A DNA stretch of 13,872 bases from Sulfurimonas sp. GTDB taxonomy: Bacteria > Campylobacterota > Campylobacteria > Campylobacterales > Sulfurimonadaceae. Positions 6,174 through 13,426 of this stretch are shown here, piece by piece. Each line of letters opens with the position of its first letter. The stretch's first letter is position 1. Below the pieces are notes generated by a model that did not search any database, had not been told where the DNA came from, and worked only from the letters and a program-made list of their open reading frames with translations. The translations under genes and the position numbers were made by a program. The stretch is from NCBI GenBank assembly GCA_015487435.1, contig WFPU01000286.1, positions 1-13,872 of the forward strand. The letters are read 5' to 3'.

Positions 6174-6937
6174 AAATATCAAAATATAGCGCTAACGGCA
6201 ATGATTTTGTAATTTTTCATAGTGATGTGAAAGAGGACAGAACTGAATTAGCAAAAGAGCTATGCCACAGACAAGATGGTATTGGTGCAGATGGTTTAAT
6301 AGTCATAATTCCACATGCTAAATATGATTTTGAGTGGCAATTTTATAACTCTGATGGAAGTACAGCTGAGATGTGTGGAAACGGAACTAGAGCTTGTGCT
6401 CACTATGCATTTACACATCATTTGGCTCCAAAAAACATGAGCTTTTTAACTGGAGCTGGCGTTATAAGTGCTGAAGTTGATATAAATAGCTTAAATACAG
6501 ACAGCTTTAATAGTGGTATGGTTCTTAGTGAACTAACCCCTCCTGTGATAATAGACAAAAATATTGTGCACAATGAAAAATCTTGGTGGTTAATAAATAC
6601 AGGAGTACCCCATCTAGTGAAGTTTACAAAAACAATAGAAGAGTTTGATATAGTTGAAGCTAGTGAGCTTCGCTATAAATATAACGCAAATGTAAATATT
6701 GCTTTTGTAGATGGTAAAAATTTAAGAGTTAGAACTTATGAGCGTGGTGTTGAGGATGAAACATTAGCATGTGGAACAGGAATGGCAGCGTGTTATTATA
6801 GAGCTTTAAATGAAAATAAAATTGATAAAGAGATAGAAGTATATCCTAGAAGTGGTGATACTTTATATCTTGGTATGAATGAAAGAACCATAACTTTTAA
6901 AGGTAAAGTGAAAAATACTTTTAATGTTGAGTGGTAG
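6170..6937 (+). CDS. dapF: Diaminopimelate epimerase
   Basis: DapF interconverts LL- and meso-diaminopimelate without a cofactor, supplying both lysine synthesis and the peptidoglycan cross-link residue. The 255-residue protein has the N-terminal SANGNDFVIF (8-17), GADGLI (39-44), and the two catalytic cysteine motifs: MCGNGTRAC with Cys69, and ERGVEDETLACGTGMAA with Cys201. The N-half and C-half repeat of the family is intact. The start is fixed by the ATGA overlap with coaE. It is the last gene of the operon and ends directly at repeat copy 3, opposite the convergent prfA. Confidence 0.96.
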   Translation: MKISKYSANGNDFVIFHSDVKEDRTELAKELCHRQDGIGADGLIVIIPHAKYDFEWQFYNSDGSTAEMCGNGTRACAHYAFTHHLAPKNMSFLTGAGVISAEVDINSLNTDSFNSGMVLSELTPPVIIDKNIVHNEKSWWLINTGVPHLVKFTKTIEEFDIVEASELRYKYNANVNIAFVDGKNLRVRTYERGVEDETLACGTGMAACYYRALNENKIDKEIEVYPRSGDTLYLGMNERTITFKGKVKNTFNVEW

Positions 6938-7034
6938 TAGATTCTGAATTATTATGCCCTTGTGGTACAAGTTCAGGATGACAAAAAAGTTTATGGTGAC
7001 AAAAAATCATCATTCCAAACTTGATTTGGAATCT
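6938..7034. repeat. Palindromic intergenic repeat, copy 3 (modules A then B)
   Basis: Module A pairs ATTCTGAA (6941-6948) with TTCAGGAT (6972-6979) around CTTGTGGTACAAG (6959-6971). Module B is a perfect stem, ATTCCAAA (7012-7019) with TTTGGAAT (7025-7032), around CTTGA. Between them is a 32-nt spacer with TGAC-AAAAAA repeated twice (from 6979 and 6997). The element fills the whole convergent gap: it starts at the dapF stop, and module B ends two bases before the prfA stop codon. It may act as a bidirectional transcript end for both operons. Confidence 0.72.
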
Positions 7035-8102
7035 CTAAAGTCCAGCAGCCTCAACTATTTTAGCTTGAGTGTCTGTGATAAGCGGATCGATAATTTCATC
7101 AAAAAGTCCACCACTCATAATCTCATTTAATCTATAAAGAGTTAGTGCGATTCTGTGATCGGAAATACGATTTTGTGGATAATTGTAAGTACGAATCCTT
7201 CCACTTCTATCACCAGTTCCAACTTGAGCAGCTCTTTCAGCCGCGTTTTCTGCTTGAGATTCTCGCATCTGTAAGTCATAAAGTCTAGATTTAAGTACTT
7301 TCATAGCTTTATCTTTGTTTTTATGTTGAGATTTTTGATCTTGATTTGTTACCACAATACCAGTAGGCAAGTGAGTAATACGTACAGCAGAATCGGTAGT
7401 ATTTACAGATTGACCACCACATCCAGATGAACGCATAACATCAATTTTTAAGTCATTGTCATTTATCTCTATTTCAACATCATCAACTTCTGGCATGATA
7501 GCTACAGTTATAGCAGATGTGTGGACACGACCCTGAGACTCTGTTGCTGGTACACGTTGAACACGATGAGTACCACCCTCATACTTTAAACGAGAATAAA
7601 CCTGCTCACCTTTAATTAGAGCAGTTACCTCTTTAAAGCCACCTGCCTCAGATGGACTAGTTGAAATAATTTCTATTTTCCATCCCCTTACATCGGCATA
7701 ACGAGTGTAAGCTTCAAATAGATTACCAACAAATAGAGCGGCTTCATCTCCACCAGTCCCAGCACGAAGCTCAACAATAATATTTCTATCATCATTTGGA
7801 TCTTTTGGAAGCAAAAGAAGTTTTATCTCCTCTTCAATCTCTGACTTACGAGGCTCTAATTCTTTTAGCTCCTCTTTTGCCATATCGCCCATCTCCGCAT
7901 CACCTAACATCTCTTTAGTGTCTTCAATATCAGAGATAAGTGTTTTATATTCTTTTGCTTTTTCAACAATTGGTAAAAGTGAAGATTGTTCTTTTGAGAG
8001 TTCTGTCATCCGTTTGATGTCAGATGTGATGTCAGGAGAACTTAATAGGTTAGTAAGTTCGTTATATCTATCAATGAATGGAGTAAGTTTATTAGATAAC
8101 AT
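7035..8102 (-). CDS. prfA: Peptide chain release factor 1
   Basis: RF1 reads UAA and UAG stop codons in the ribosomal A site and triggers peptide release. The 355-residue protein has a helical N-terminal domain (1-95), the conserved ELRAGTGGDEAALF segment (111-124), the stop-codon tripeptide PAT within RVPATESQGRVHTS (183-196, P185-A186-T187), and the catalytic GGQ loop SSGCGGQSVNTTDSAVR (225-241, GGQ at 229-231). The PAT tripeptide distinguishes it from RF2, which has SPF. RNYP-like QNRISDHR follows near the C-terminus, as expected. It lies 86 bases downstream of rpsT on the same strand, with a long hairpin in the gap. No strong ribosome site is visible within the ten bases before the ATG at 8100-8102. 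Confidence 0.97.
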   Translation of the reverse strand: MLSNKLTPFIDRYNELTNLLSSPDITSDIKRMTELSKEQSSLLPIVEKAKEYKTLISDIEDTKEMLGDAEMGDMAKEELKELEPRKSEIEEEIKLLLLPKDPNDDRNIIVELRAGTGGDEAALFVGNLFEAYTRYADVRGWKIEIISTSPSEAGGFKEVTALIKGEQVYSRLKYEGGTHRVQRVPATESQGRVHTSAITVAIMPEVDDVEIEINDNDLKIDVMRSSGCGGQSVNTTDSAVRITHLPTGIVVTNQDQKSQHKNKDKAMKVLKSRLYDLQMRESQAENAAERAAQVGTGDRSGRIRTYNYPQNRISDHRIALTLYRLNEIMSGGLFDEIIDPLITDTQAKIVEAAGL

Positions 8103-8145
8103 TTGAACTACTTTCTTTAGAGGGTTGTAGGGGTATTGATGAGCT

Positions 8146-8181
8146 TGCCCAAATGACGAAGTTTAACTTTGGCATTTGGCA
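8146..8181 (-). other. Stem-loop between rpsT and prfA
   Basis: In the minus-strand transcript, UGCCAAAUG pairs with CAUUUGGGCA (one bulged base), and an inner CAAAG/CUUCG stem with one mismatch closes a UUAAA loop. No U-run follows, so it is not a standard intrinsic terminator. It could be an RNA-processing or mRNA-stability element separating the abundant rpsT message from prfA. It shares AAATGACGAAG (8151-8161) with repeat copy 2 (3695-3705) and may be a decayed member of the same repeat family. Confidence 0.5.
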
Positions 8182-8188
8182 TGAATAG

Positions 8189-8449
8189 TTATATAGCGTT
8201 AACAGCTTTGTTAAGACGACTAACTTTTCTAGCTGCAGTTTCTCTTTTAAGAACACCTTTGCTTACAAATTTATGAATTTGTTGGTTAGCTACTTTGAAT
8301 GCTGATGTAGCTTCTTCTTTGTTACCTGCTTCGATAGCAGTGTTTACAGCTTTAACGATGTTTTTTAGACGAGTTCTATAGAAACGATTACGTTCTGTTT
8401 TAACGATCGTTTGACGAATTCTCTTGATTGATGACTTGTGATTTGCCAT
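8189..8449 (-). CDS. rpsT: 30S ribosomal protein S20
   Basis: S20 binds 16S rRNA early in assembly of the small subunit. The 86-residue protein is the normal size and strongly basic. It shows the family's MANHKSSIKRIRQ N-terminus, the RNRFYRTRLKNIVKAV helix, and a C-terminal GVLKRETAARKVSRLNKAV block. The ATG at 8447-8449 is preceded by an AAGGA ribosome site (about 8457-8461, minus strand). The leader contains a small hairpin that might serve autoregulation, as known for E. coli rpsT translation. It is divergent from glmM and is followed by prfA on the same strand. Confidence 0.97.
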   Translation of the reverse strand: MANHKSSIKRIRQTIVKTERNRFYRTRLKNIVKAVNTAIEAGNKEEATSAFKVANQQIHKFVSKGVLKRETAARKVSRLNKAVNAI

Positions 8450-8464
8450 TTATGAGTCCTTGTA

Positions 8465-8492
8465 TTTCGGGTTTAATAAATAGCCCGTGAAA
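8465..8492 (-). promoter_or_regulatory. Leader hairpin upstream of rpsT
   Basis: On the minus strand CGGG (8484-8487) pairs with CCCG (8468-8471) around an A/U-rich 12-nt loop, extended by UUU/AAA after a two-base bulge. It lies between the predicted start site and the S20 ribosome site. This is an unusual G/C cluster in an otherwise AT-rich leader. A role in S20 feedback control is only a suggestion. Confidence 0.35.
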
Positions 8493-8505
8493 ATTTTAGT
8501 GCGCA

Positions 8506-8511
8506 ATTCTA
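8506..8511 (-). promoter_or_regulatory. -10 box for rpsT
   Basis: TAGAAT on the minus strand (ATTCTA on plus) gives a leader of about 50 nt before the S20 start. It shares a 130-base divergent region with the glmM promoter. Confidence 0.45.
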
Positions 8512-8542
8512 GCTTAAATATAATTAAAATTAAGTTAAAGAG

Positions 8543-8551
8543 TGATAAAAT
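8543..8551 (+). promoter_or_regulatory. Extended -10 promoter for the glmM operon
   Basis: TGATAAAAT is an extended -10 about 29 bases before the glmM start, giving a leader of about 20 nt. The ribosome site is weak (GGA at 8571-8573). Confidence 0.5.
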
Positions 8552-8579
8552 AGTGCGATTTTAATAAAATGGAACATAT

Positions 8580-9920
8580 ATGAAATTATTTGGAACTGAT
8601 GGAGTTAGAGGTGAAGCAGGCTCTTTTTTAAGTGCAGAACTTGCATTGCGCTTAGCTATGGCTGCTGGAATTTATTTTAAAAAACATGCAACTACTAATA
8701 GAATTTTGATAGGAAAAGACACTAGAAGAAGTGGATATATGATAGAAAATGCAATTGTAAGTGGACTTACTGCAATTGGTTACGATGTAATTGAGATTGG
8801 TCCAATGCCAACGCCAGCTATTGCTTTCATTACAGAAAACATGCGTTGTGATGCTGGAATTATGATAAGCGCTTCACATAACTCTTATGAAGATAATGGG
8901 ATAAAATTTTTTAATAATATTGGTGATAAATTGTCCCATGAAGCGGAACTTGAAATTGAAGAAATTTTTAGTGATAATGATAAAATATTAAATGCTCAAG
9001 TAACAGCAAATAGTATTGGTAAAGCCAAAAGAATTGATGATGTAATTGGTCGCTATATTGTAGCTCTTAAAAACTCTTTTCCTCGTGATATATCTTTAAC
9101 AGGGATGAGAATCGTTCTTGATACTGCAAATGGTGCTGGGTATAAAGTTGGTCCAACAGTTTTAGAAGAGCTAGGTGCTGATGTTATCGTTCTTCATGAT
9201 AAGCCAAATGGTTACAATATTAATGAAGATTGTGGAGCAATGCATACAAAAGATTTAAAAGAGAGTGTTGTTAAGTATCGTGCAGATTTAGGGATAGCAC
9301 TTGATGGCGATGCTGATAGACTTGTAATTGTTGATGAAAATGGTAAAGTTGTTGATGGTGATCAGCTTCTTGGCGCACTTGGTTCTTACTTAAATGATAT
9401 TGGTTCACTTGAGGGTGGAGGAATTGTAGCTACCGTTATGAGCAATCAAGGTTTAGATGATTATATGAAAACAAAAGGTTTAAAATTATTTCGCTCAGCA
9501 GTTGGCGACAAAAATGTTTTAGAGATTATGAAAAAAGAGGGTGTTAATTTTGGTGGTGAACAAAGTGGTCATGTAATAATTCACGAACATGCAAAAACTG
9601 GTGATGGTTTAGTGTCAGCGCTTCAAACTTTAGCTCTTATGATAAATACAAATCAAAAAGCTTCTGAAGCACTTCGTCCATTTTCCCTTTATCCTCAAAA
9701 ATTAGTAAATCTAAATATTAAAGAAAAAAAACCATTAGAAGAGATAGTTGGACTTGATGAAAAACTAAATGCTCTTGATAAAAAAAAGATTCGTCATCTT
9801 GTGCGTTATTCTGGAACTGAAAACAAACTTCGTGTACTTTTGGAGTGTAAAAATGCAAAAGAGATGAATAAAGAGATGGATATAATGGTGGATTTTTTCA
9901 AAAAAGCATTAAATGAATAG
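8580..9920 (+). CDS. glmM: Phosphoglucosamine mutase
   Basis: GlmM converts glucosamine-6-phosphate to glucosamine-1-phosphate, feeding UDP-GlcNAc for peptidoglycan and lipopolysaccharide. The 446-residue protein has all four phosphohexomutase domains: the N-terminal FGTDGVRG (4-11), the phosphoserine loop ISASHN with the catalytic Ser at 99, the Mg-binding DGDADR (242-247), the sugar-binding GGEQSGH (325-331), and the phosphate-binding RYSGTEN (409-415). The SASHN and GEQSGH forms fit the GlmM subfamily rather than ManB/Pgm. It is first in the long plus-strand run and overlaps lspA by eight bases. Confidence 0.96.
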   Translation: MKLFGTDGVRGEAGSFLSAELALRLAMAAGIYFKKHATTNRILIGKDTRRSGYMIENAIVSGLTAIGYDVIEIGPMPTPAIAFITENMRCDAGIMISASHNSYEDNGIKFFNNIGDKLSHEAELEIEEIFSDNDKILNAQVTANSIGKAKRIDDVIGRYIVALKNSFPRDISLTGMRIVLDTANGAGYKVGPTVLEELGADVIVLHDKPNGYNINEDCGAMHTKDLKESVVKYRADLGIALDGDADRLVIVDENGKVVDGDQLLGALGSYLNDIGSLEGGGIVATVMSNQGLDDYMKTKGLKLFRSAVGDKNVLEIMKKEGVNFGGEQSGHVIIHEHAKTGDGLVSALQTLALMINTNQKASEALRPFSLYPQKLVNLNIKEKKPLEEIVGLDEKLNALDKKKIRHLVRYSGTENKLRVLLECKNAKEMNKEMDIMVDFFKKALNE

Positions 9921-10368
9921 GGAGACACTAAAGCTAGGAGTAATTTTATTTTTCTCTATAGCTGGGATATTTATAATTGATCAAAATATCAAGATGCTTT
10001 CTGTGGAAGGTTTTCGTTATTATACAGATTGCATAGACTTAATTCTTGTTTATAATAAAGGTGTAGCATTTTCGATGTTTGCATTTTTAGATGAGTGGTT
10101 AAAGTATATACAAATAGTGATGATTATCGGAATTTTATCCTATATTATAAGTTTAAAAAAACTATGTTTTGCTTTTCCTGCTGGGTTGTTGCTCGGTGGA
10201 GCTCTATCAAATGTATATGACAGATTTATACATGGTGGAGTTGTAGATATGATTTATTGGCATTGTGGATTTGACTTTGCAGTATTCAACTTTGCAGATA
10301 TGATGATAAACTTGGCTGTGGTGTGGTTATTGGTTTTAAATTTAAAGCCAAAATGGTGCAAAAGCTAA
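9913..10368 (+). CDS. lspA: Lipoprotein signal peptidase (signal peptidase II)
   Basis: LspA is an inner-membrane aspartyl protease that removes the signal peptide from diacylglyceryl-modified prolipoproteins, presumably including the lipoprotein at 2775-3626. The 151-residue protein has four hydrophobic segments (about 8-23, 62-80, 88-101, 127-144). It carries the family motifs IDQNIK (22-27), YNKGVAFS (47-54), GGALSNVYDR (95-104), HGGVVDM (107-113, catalytic D112) and FNFAD (125-129, catalytic D129). The usual GALGN is GALSN here, a mild change. The ATG lies inside the end of glmM (8-base overlap) with no clear ribosome site before it, so it probably depends on translational coupling. No better start exists nearby. 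Confidence 0.94.
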   Translation: MNRETLKLGVILFFSIAGIFIIDQNIKMLSVEGFRYYTDCIDLILVYNKGVAFSMFAFLDEWLKYIQIVMIIGILSYIISLKKLCFAFPAGLLLGGALSNVYDRFIHGGVVDMIYWHCGFDFAVFNFADMMINLAVVWLLVLNLKPKWCKS

Positions 10369-10449
10369 TTAAAAGCAGAGTTTTGCTACCATTACCCAAA
10401 ATAATAATTGAATTTCCAGTTAAACTGAGAAAAACGATAGAAATACAAA

Positions 10450-10453
10450 AGGA
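10450..10453 (+). promoter_or_regulatory. Ribosome binding site that decides the trigger factor start
   Basis: AGGA lies five bases before ATG at 10459 but only two before the in-frame TTG at 10456, which favours the ATG. The 90 bases from 10369 to 10458 otherwise hold no convincing promoter; a small CAGTT-A-AACTG palindrome sits at 10417-10427. Confidence 0.7.
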
Positions 10454-10458
10454 AATTG

Positions 10459-11754
10459 ATGGAAATCAAATCAAATAAAATTGATGATGCTAACGCTATA
10501 ATAGAAGCTGTAATTTACAAAGAAGTGATAGACTCTCATATAGATAAAATTGCTAAAGAGTATGCTAAATCTGCAAATGTTCAAGGTTTTCGAAAAGGAA
10601 AAGTTCCTGTAGCAGTGATTAAAAAGCAACATGGAGATAAGCTTGTTCAAGATGCTGAAACTGAAGCTTTAAGAGAAGTTTTAAGTAAAGGTTTAGAGCA
10701 GATGGAGATCTCTAATGAATCATTAGTTGGTGAACCAAATATTTCTAAGTTTGATAAAAGTGATGACAAAATAGAAGTAGCCGTAAAAGTTGCTATGCGC
10801 CCAAAGATTGACCTTGGTGATTATGCTTCGTACGCAAAAGAGTTTACTAAACCAAAAATTAAAGCTACTGAGGTAACTGCTAGGATTAAAGAGTTGGCTG
10901 AGTCTCAAGCTCCATTAGCTGATATTAAAAGAAATCGTAAACTAAAAGAGGGAGATACTGCTGTTTTAGATTTTGAGGGTTTCCTTGATGGTAAGAACTT
11001 TGAAGGTGGAGCTGCTAGTAATTTTGAGTTAGTAATTGGTTCAAATCAATTTATTGATGGTTTTGAAGATCAATTAATTGGTATTAAAAGAGATGAAGAA
11101 ACAGAAGTTAATGTAACTTTCCCTGAAGATTATCAAGGTAAAGAGTTAGCTGGCAAAGATGTAATGTTTAAAGTTAAAGTAGTTGGAATCAAGGAGAAAC
11201 AAAAAGTTGAAATAGATGATGAATTAGCTAAAAAATTTCTTCCAGATAACAAGGAAGCTACAGTAGATACGCTAAAAGAAAAAATTAAAGAACAAATGGA
11301 AAATGAAGCTATGACTAAACTTTATGCGGAGGAGTTAAAACCAGCGCTATTAGAATCTTTAGTATCTTCAATTAACTTTGATTTACCAGAGTTTGTAGTA
11401 GAACAAGAGATAGATTTAGCTTTAAATAAAAAAGCACAATCGATGAGTGAGGATGAGATTAAAGATCTTCGCGAAGATGAGAAAAAATTAACTGAGCTTC
11501 GTGATACTTTCCGTGAAGGCGCTACTGAGAGTGTAAAAGCTACTTTTATTATTGATGCTTTAGCTAATAAAATGGCTCTTAAAGTTGATGAGCAAGAAGT
11601 TATGCAAACTATCTATCTTGAAGCTATGCACACTGGTCAAGATCCACAAAAAACTTATGAGCAATATAAAAATGCTGGATATATCCCTGCAATTCAAATG
11701 TCTATGATAGAAGATAAAGTGCTAAGTAGAATCTTAGACTCAAAGATGAAATAA
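10459..11754 (+). CDS. tig: Trigger factor, ribosome-associated chaperone
   Basis: Trigger factor binds ribosomal protein L23 at the exit tunnel and shelters nascent chains. It also has peptidyl-prolyl isomerase activity. The 431-residue length is normal. The ribosome-binding signature GFRKGKVP lies at 43-50 in the N-terminal domain (1-115). The FKBP-type isomerase domain is at about 162-245 (GDTAVLDFEGFLDGK, IGSNQFIDGFEDQLIG, VTFPEDY). The helical C-terminal chaperone arms (245-431) are rich in K and E. I start it at ATG 10459 and not at the in-frame TTG three bases earlier, on ribosome-site spacing. The stop is one base before the clpP start. The tig-clpP pairing is common in many bacteria and suits a shared role in protein quality control. 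Confidence 0.96.
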   Translation: MEIKSNKIDDANAIIEAVIYKEVIDSHIDKIAKEYAKSANVQGFRKGKVPVAVIKKQHGDKLVQDAETEALREVLSKGLEQMEISNESLVGEPNISKFDKSDDKIEVAVKVAMRPKIDLGDYASYAKEFTKPKIKATEVTARIKELAESQAPLADIKRNRKLKEGDTAVLDFEGFLDGKNFEGGAASNFELVIGSNQFIDGFEDQLIGIKRDEETEVNVTFPEDYQGKELAGKDVMFKVKVVGIKEKQKVEIDDELAKKFLPDNKEATVDTLKEKIKEQMENEAMTKLYAEELKPALLESLVSSINFDLPEFVVEQEIDLALNKKAQSMSEDEIKDLREDEKKLTELRDTFREGATESVKATFIIDALANKMALKVDEQEVMQTIYLEAMHTGQDPQKTYEQYKNAGYIPAIQMSMIEDKVLSRILDSKMK

Positions 11755-11755
11755 T

Positions 11756-12346
11756 ATGAGCTATATCCCTTATGTAGTTGAAAAAACAGGTCGTGGTGAA
11801 CGCTCTTACGATATATATTCTCGTCTTTTAAAAGATAGAATTGTAATGCTTAGTGGTGAAGTAAACGATCAAGTAGCTTCTACAATAGTTGCCCAATTTT
11901 TATTTCTTGAAGCTGAAGATCCTGAAAAAGATATCTACTTCTACATAAACTCTCCTGGTGGTGTTGTAACTGCTGGGATGGCAATATATGACACTATGAA
12001 TTATATCCGCCCAAGTGTATCAACTATATGTATTGGTCAAGCTGCAAGTATGGGAGCTTTTCTTCTTTCAAGTGGCGAAAAGGGTAAAAGATATGCTCTT
12101 CCACACTCTAGGATTATGATTCATCAACCATTAGGGGGAGTTCAAGGTCAAGCTAGCGATATTGCTATTCAAGCTGAAGAAATTTTAAGAATGAAAAAAG
12201 AGTTAAATGGCATTTTGGCTAAAAATTCTGGGCAAAATGTTAAAAAAGTAGAAAAAGACACTGATCGTGATAACTTTATGAGTGCAAAAGAGTGTGTTGA
12301 ATATGGCATAATAGATAAAGTATTAGACAAAAACGAAAAAGAGTAG
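11756..12346 (+). CDS. clpP: ATP-dependent Clp protease proteolytic subunit
   Basis: ClpP forms the 14-subunit serine protease barrel that works with ClpX or ClpA unfoldases. The 196-residue protein carries the complete catalytic triad: Ser98 in GQAASMGAFLLSSG, His123 in RIMIHQPLGG, and Asp172 in KDTDRDNFMSA. It also has INSPGGVVTAGMAIYDTM (64-81) forming the oxyanion region. The short N-terminus (MSYIPYVVEKTGRGER) matches the mature axial-loop start, so little or no propeptide is expected. It starts one base after the tig stop, with no room for a separate promoter, so coupling with tig is likely. Confidence 0.97.
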   Translation: MSYIPYVVEKTGRGERSYDIYSRLLKDRIVMLSGEVNDQVASTIVAQFLFLEAEDPEKDIYFYINSPGGVVTAGMAIYDTMNYIRPSVSTICIGQAASMGAFLLSSGEKGKRYALPHSRIMIHQPLGGVQGQASDIAIQAEEILRMKKELNGILAKNSGQNVKKVEKDTDRDNFMSAKECVEYGIIDKVLDKNEKE

Positions 12347-12358
12347 GGAGATTCCAAT

Positions 12359-13411
12359 ATGGCAGGCTCATTAAGAAATAGAAGTCGTAGAGATATTAAA
12401 GGAGGTAGTAATTCTGTAAATGCGGATTCTTTTAAAAGTAGTGCTTCTAATGCTGAACCAACTAGTGACCTTGAAATATATTCTAAAGAGGTGTTAAAGG
12501 CACTTATTAAAGATAATCTTCCGCCAACACCAAATAATTTTTCACTCTATTTTGATAGGCTTTTAGAGGATAAGAGTGAAAATCTTCGTAAACAGATTAT
12601 GTCTATGCTTGAACTTGAAGAAAATAATGATGCTGAAAATACAATCTTGCTTGAACAAAGTTTAAAACAAGCTTTTGGATCTGTTAAAAGCATTTTAAAT
12701 ACAACTGCTGGTCTTTATAAAAATATTGCTTTAATGACAAAAATTCTTCAAAAACGAAAAACTGAACTTGAAAATTCTAGAGATGATGTAACTTTAAAAA
12801 GTGTAATAGCCACTCTTGAAAGTGATGTTTCAAAACTTAACGACATTTTAAAAAAACAAAATGCCAACTTAAAAGGTCAGTATGATGATACAGCAAAAGT
12901 TATTAAAAATGTGGAAAATGAAACAATTTTTGATAATAAATATGGTGTATATAATAAACGATATCTACTAACTAAGATTGAACAAGAGATAGCTCTTGTT
13001 AATGAGTTTAAACATAACTCATCGCTTATAATGATTGAGCTAAATAAAGAGTTATTAAAAGAAGTTAAGAATGAAAAGGCTACGATATTGATGACTAGAA
13101 CAATAGCTAGGCTTTTATTAAAAACTTCTAGAAGAAGTGACACCGTTGCATATTATGGAAATGGTCAATTTTCTATGCTACTTAAACATACTAGTGTGGA
13201 AAACGCTAAAAAAACGAGTGAGCGGTTGATAGATCTTGTTTCAAGTTCAAATTTTTTCTTAGCAGATAAAGAGATTCAGCTTAAAATCGCTATAGGTATT
13301 ACAGATATAAATCCATCTAATTCAGTTGAAGAGACAATTGTTAGTACAATGAATGGGATTGAGAAAGCATATTTAGATAAAAATGCAGACTTTGCGGTAT
13401 ACCTTAAATAA
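12359..13411 (+). CDS. Degenerate GGDEF-domain protein, predicted catalytically inactive
   Basis: This 350-residue cytosolic protein has no signal or membrane segment. Residues 1-36 are basic then S/N-rich and probably disordered. Residues 38-85 hold the LPPTPNNFSLYFDRLLED module often found before GGDEF domains. Residues 92-190 are helical and probably coiled coil. Residues 190-350 resemble a GGDEF domain: FDNKYGVYNKRYLLTKI (191-207) stands for the D..TGL.NRR motif, IMIELNK (224-230) for the first metal strand, and YYGNGQFSMLL (265-275) for GGDEF. Two of the five signature residues are lost (GGDEF to GNGQF), and the first metal Asp is Glu227, so cyclase activity is unlikely. It may act as a scaffold or as a c-di-GMP or GTP sensor. 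AGGGAG (12345-12350) overlaps the clpP stop. It sits between clpP and def. Confidence 0.8.
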   Translation: MAGSLRNRSRRDIKGGSNSVNADSFKSSASNAEPTSDLEIYSKEVLKALIKDNLPPTPNNFSLYFDRLLEDKSENLRKQIMSMLELEENNDAENTILLEQSLKQAFGSVKSILNTTAGLYKNIALMTKILQKRKTELENSRDDVTLKSVIATLESDVSKLNDILKKQNANLKGQYDDTAKVIKNVENETIFDNKYGVYNKRYLLTKIEQEIALVNEFKHNSSLIMIELNKELLKEVKNEKATILMTRTIARLLLKTSRRSDTVAYYGNGQFSMLLKHTSVENAKKTSERLIDLVSSSNFFLADKEIQLKIAIGITDINPSNSVEETIVSTMNGIEKAYLDKNADFAVYLK

Positions 13412-13426
13412 TAACAAAACCTACTA

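Noticed and set aside
6979..7003. The A-runs after TGAC between modules A and B of repeat copy 3 as a terminator for prfA
   Set aside because: Read on the minus strand they do give T-runs after the module B stem, which is suggestive. But the stem overlaps the repeat consensus and the same effect is absent in copy 2, so I record it as part of the repeat and not as a separate terminator.
1644..7034. The dispersed palindromes as a CRISPR array
   Set aside because: The copies are thousands of bases apart, imperfect and in mixed orientation, with no regular spacers and no cas genes nearby.
10456..10458. TTG as the trigger factor start codon
   Set aside because: ATG follows immediately in frame at 10459 and has better spacing to AGGA at 10450-10453; TTG would be only two bases from it.
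10353..10478. A 41-codon plus-strand reading frame bridging the lspA-tig gap and overlapping both genes
   Set aside because: No ribosome site precedes its ATG, it resembles no known family, and an open frame this short is expected by chance in AT-rich DNA. Its overlap with the tig start is not enough to support it.
12877..13143. Antisense open frame inside the GGDEF-like gene, and similar ones inside purM, the SpeE-like gene, prfA and tig
   Set aside because: They lie wholly opposite well-supported genes, lack ribosome sites and have compositions typical of reversed coding DNA (runs of S, L, I, F).
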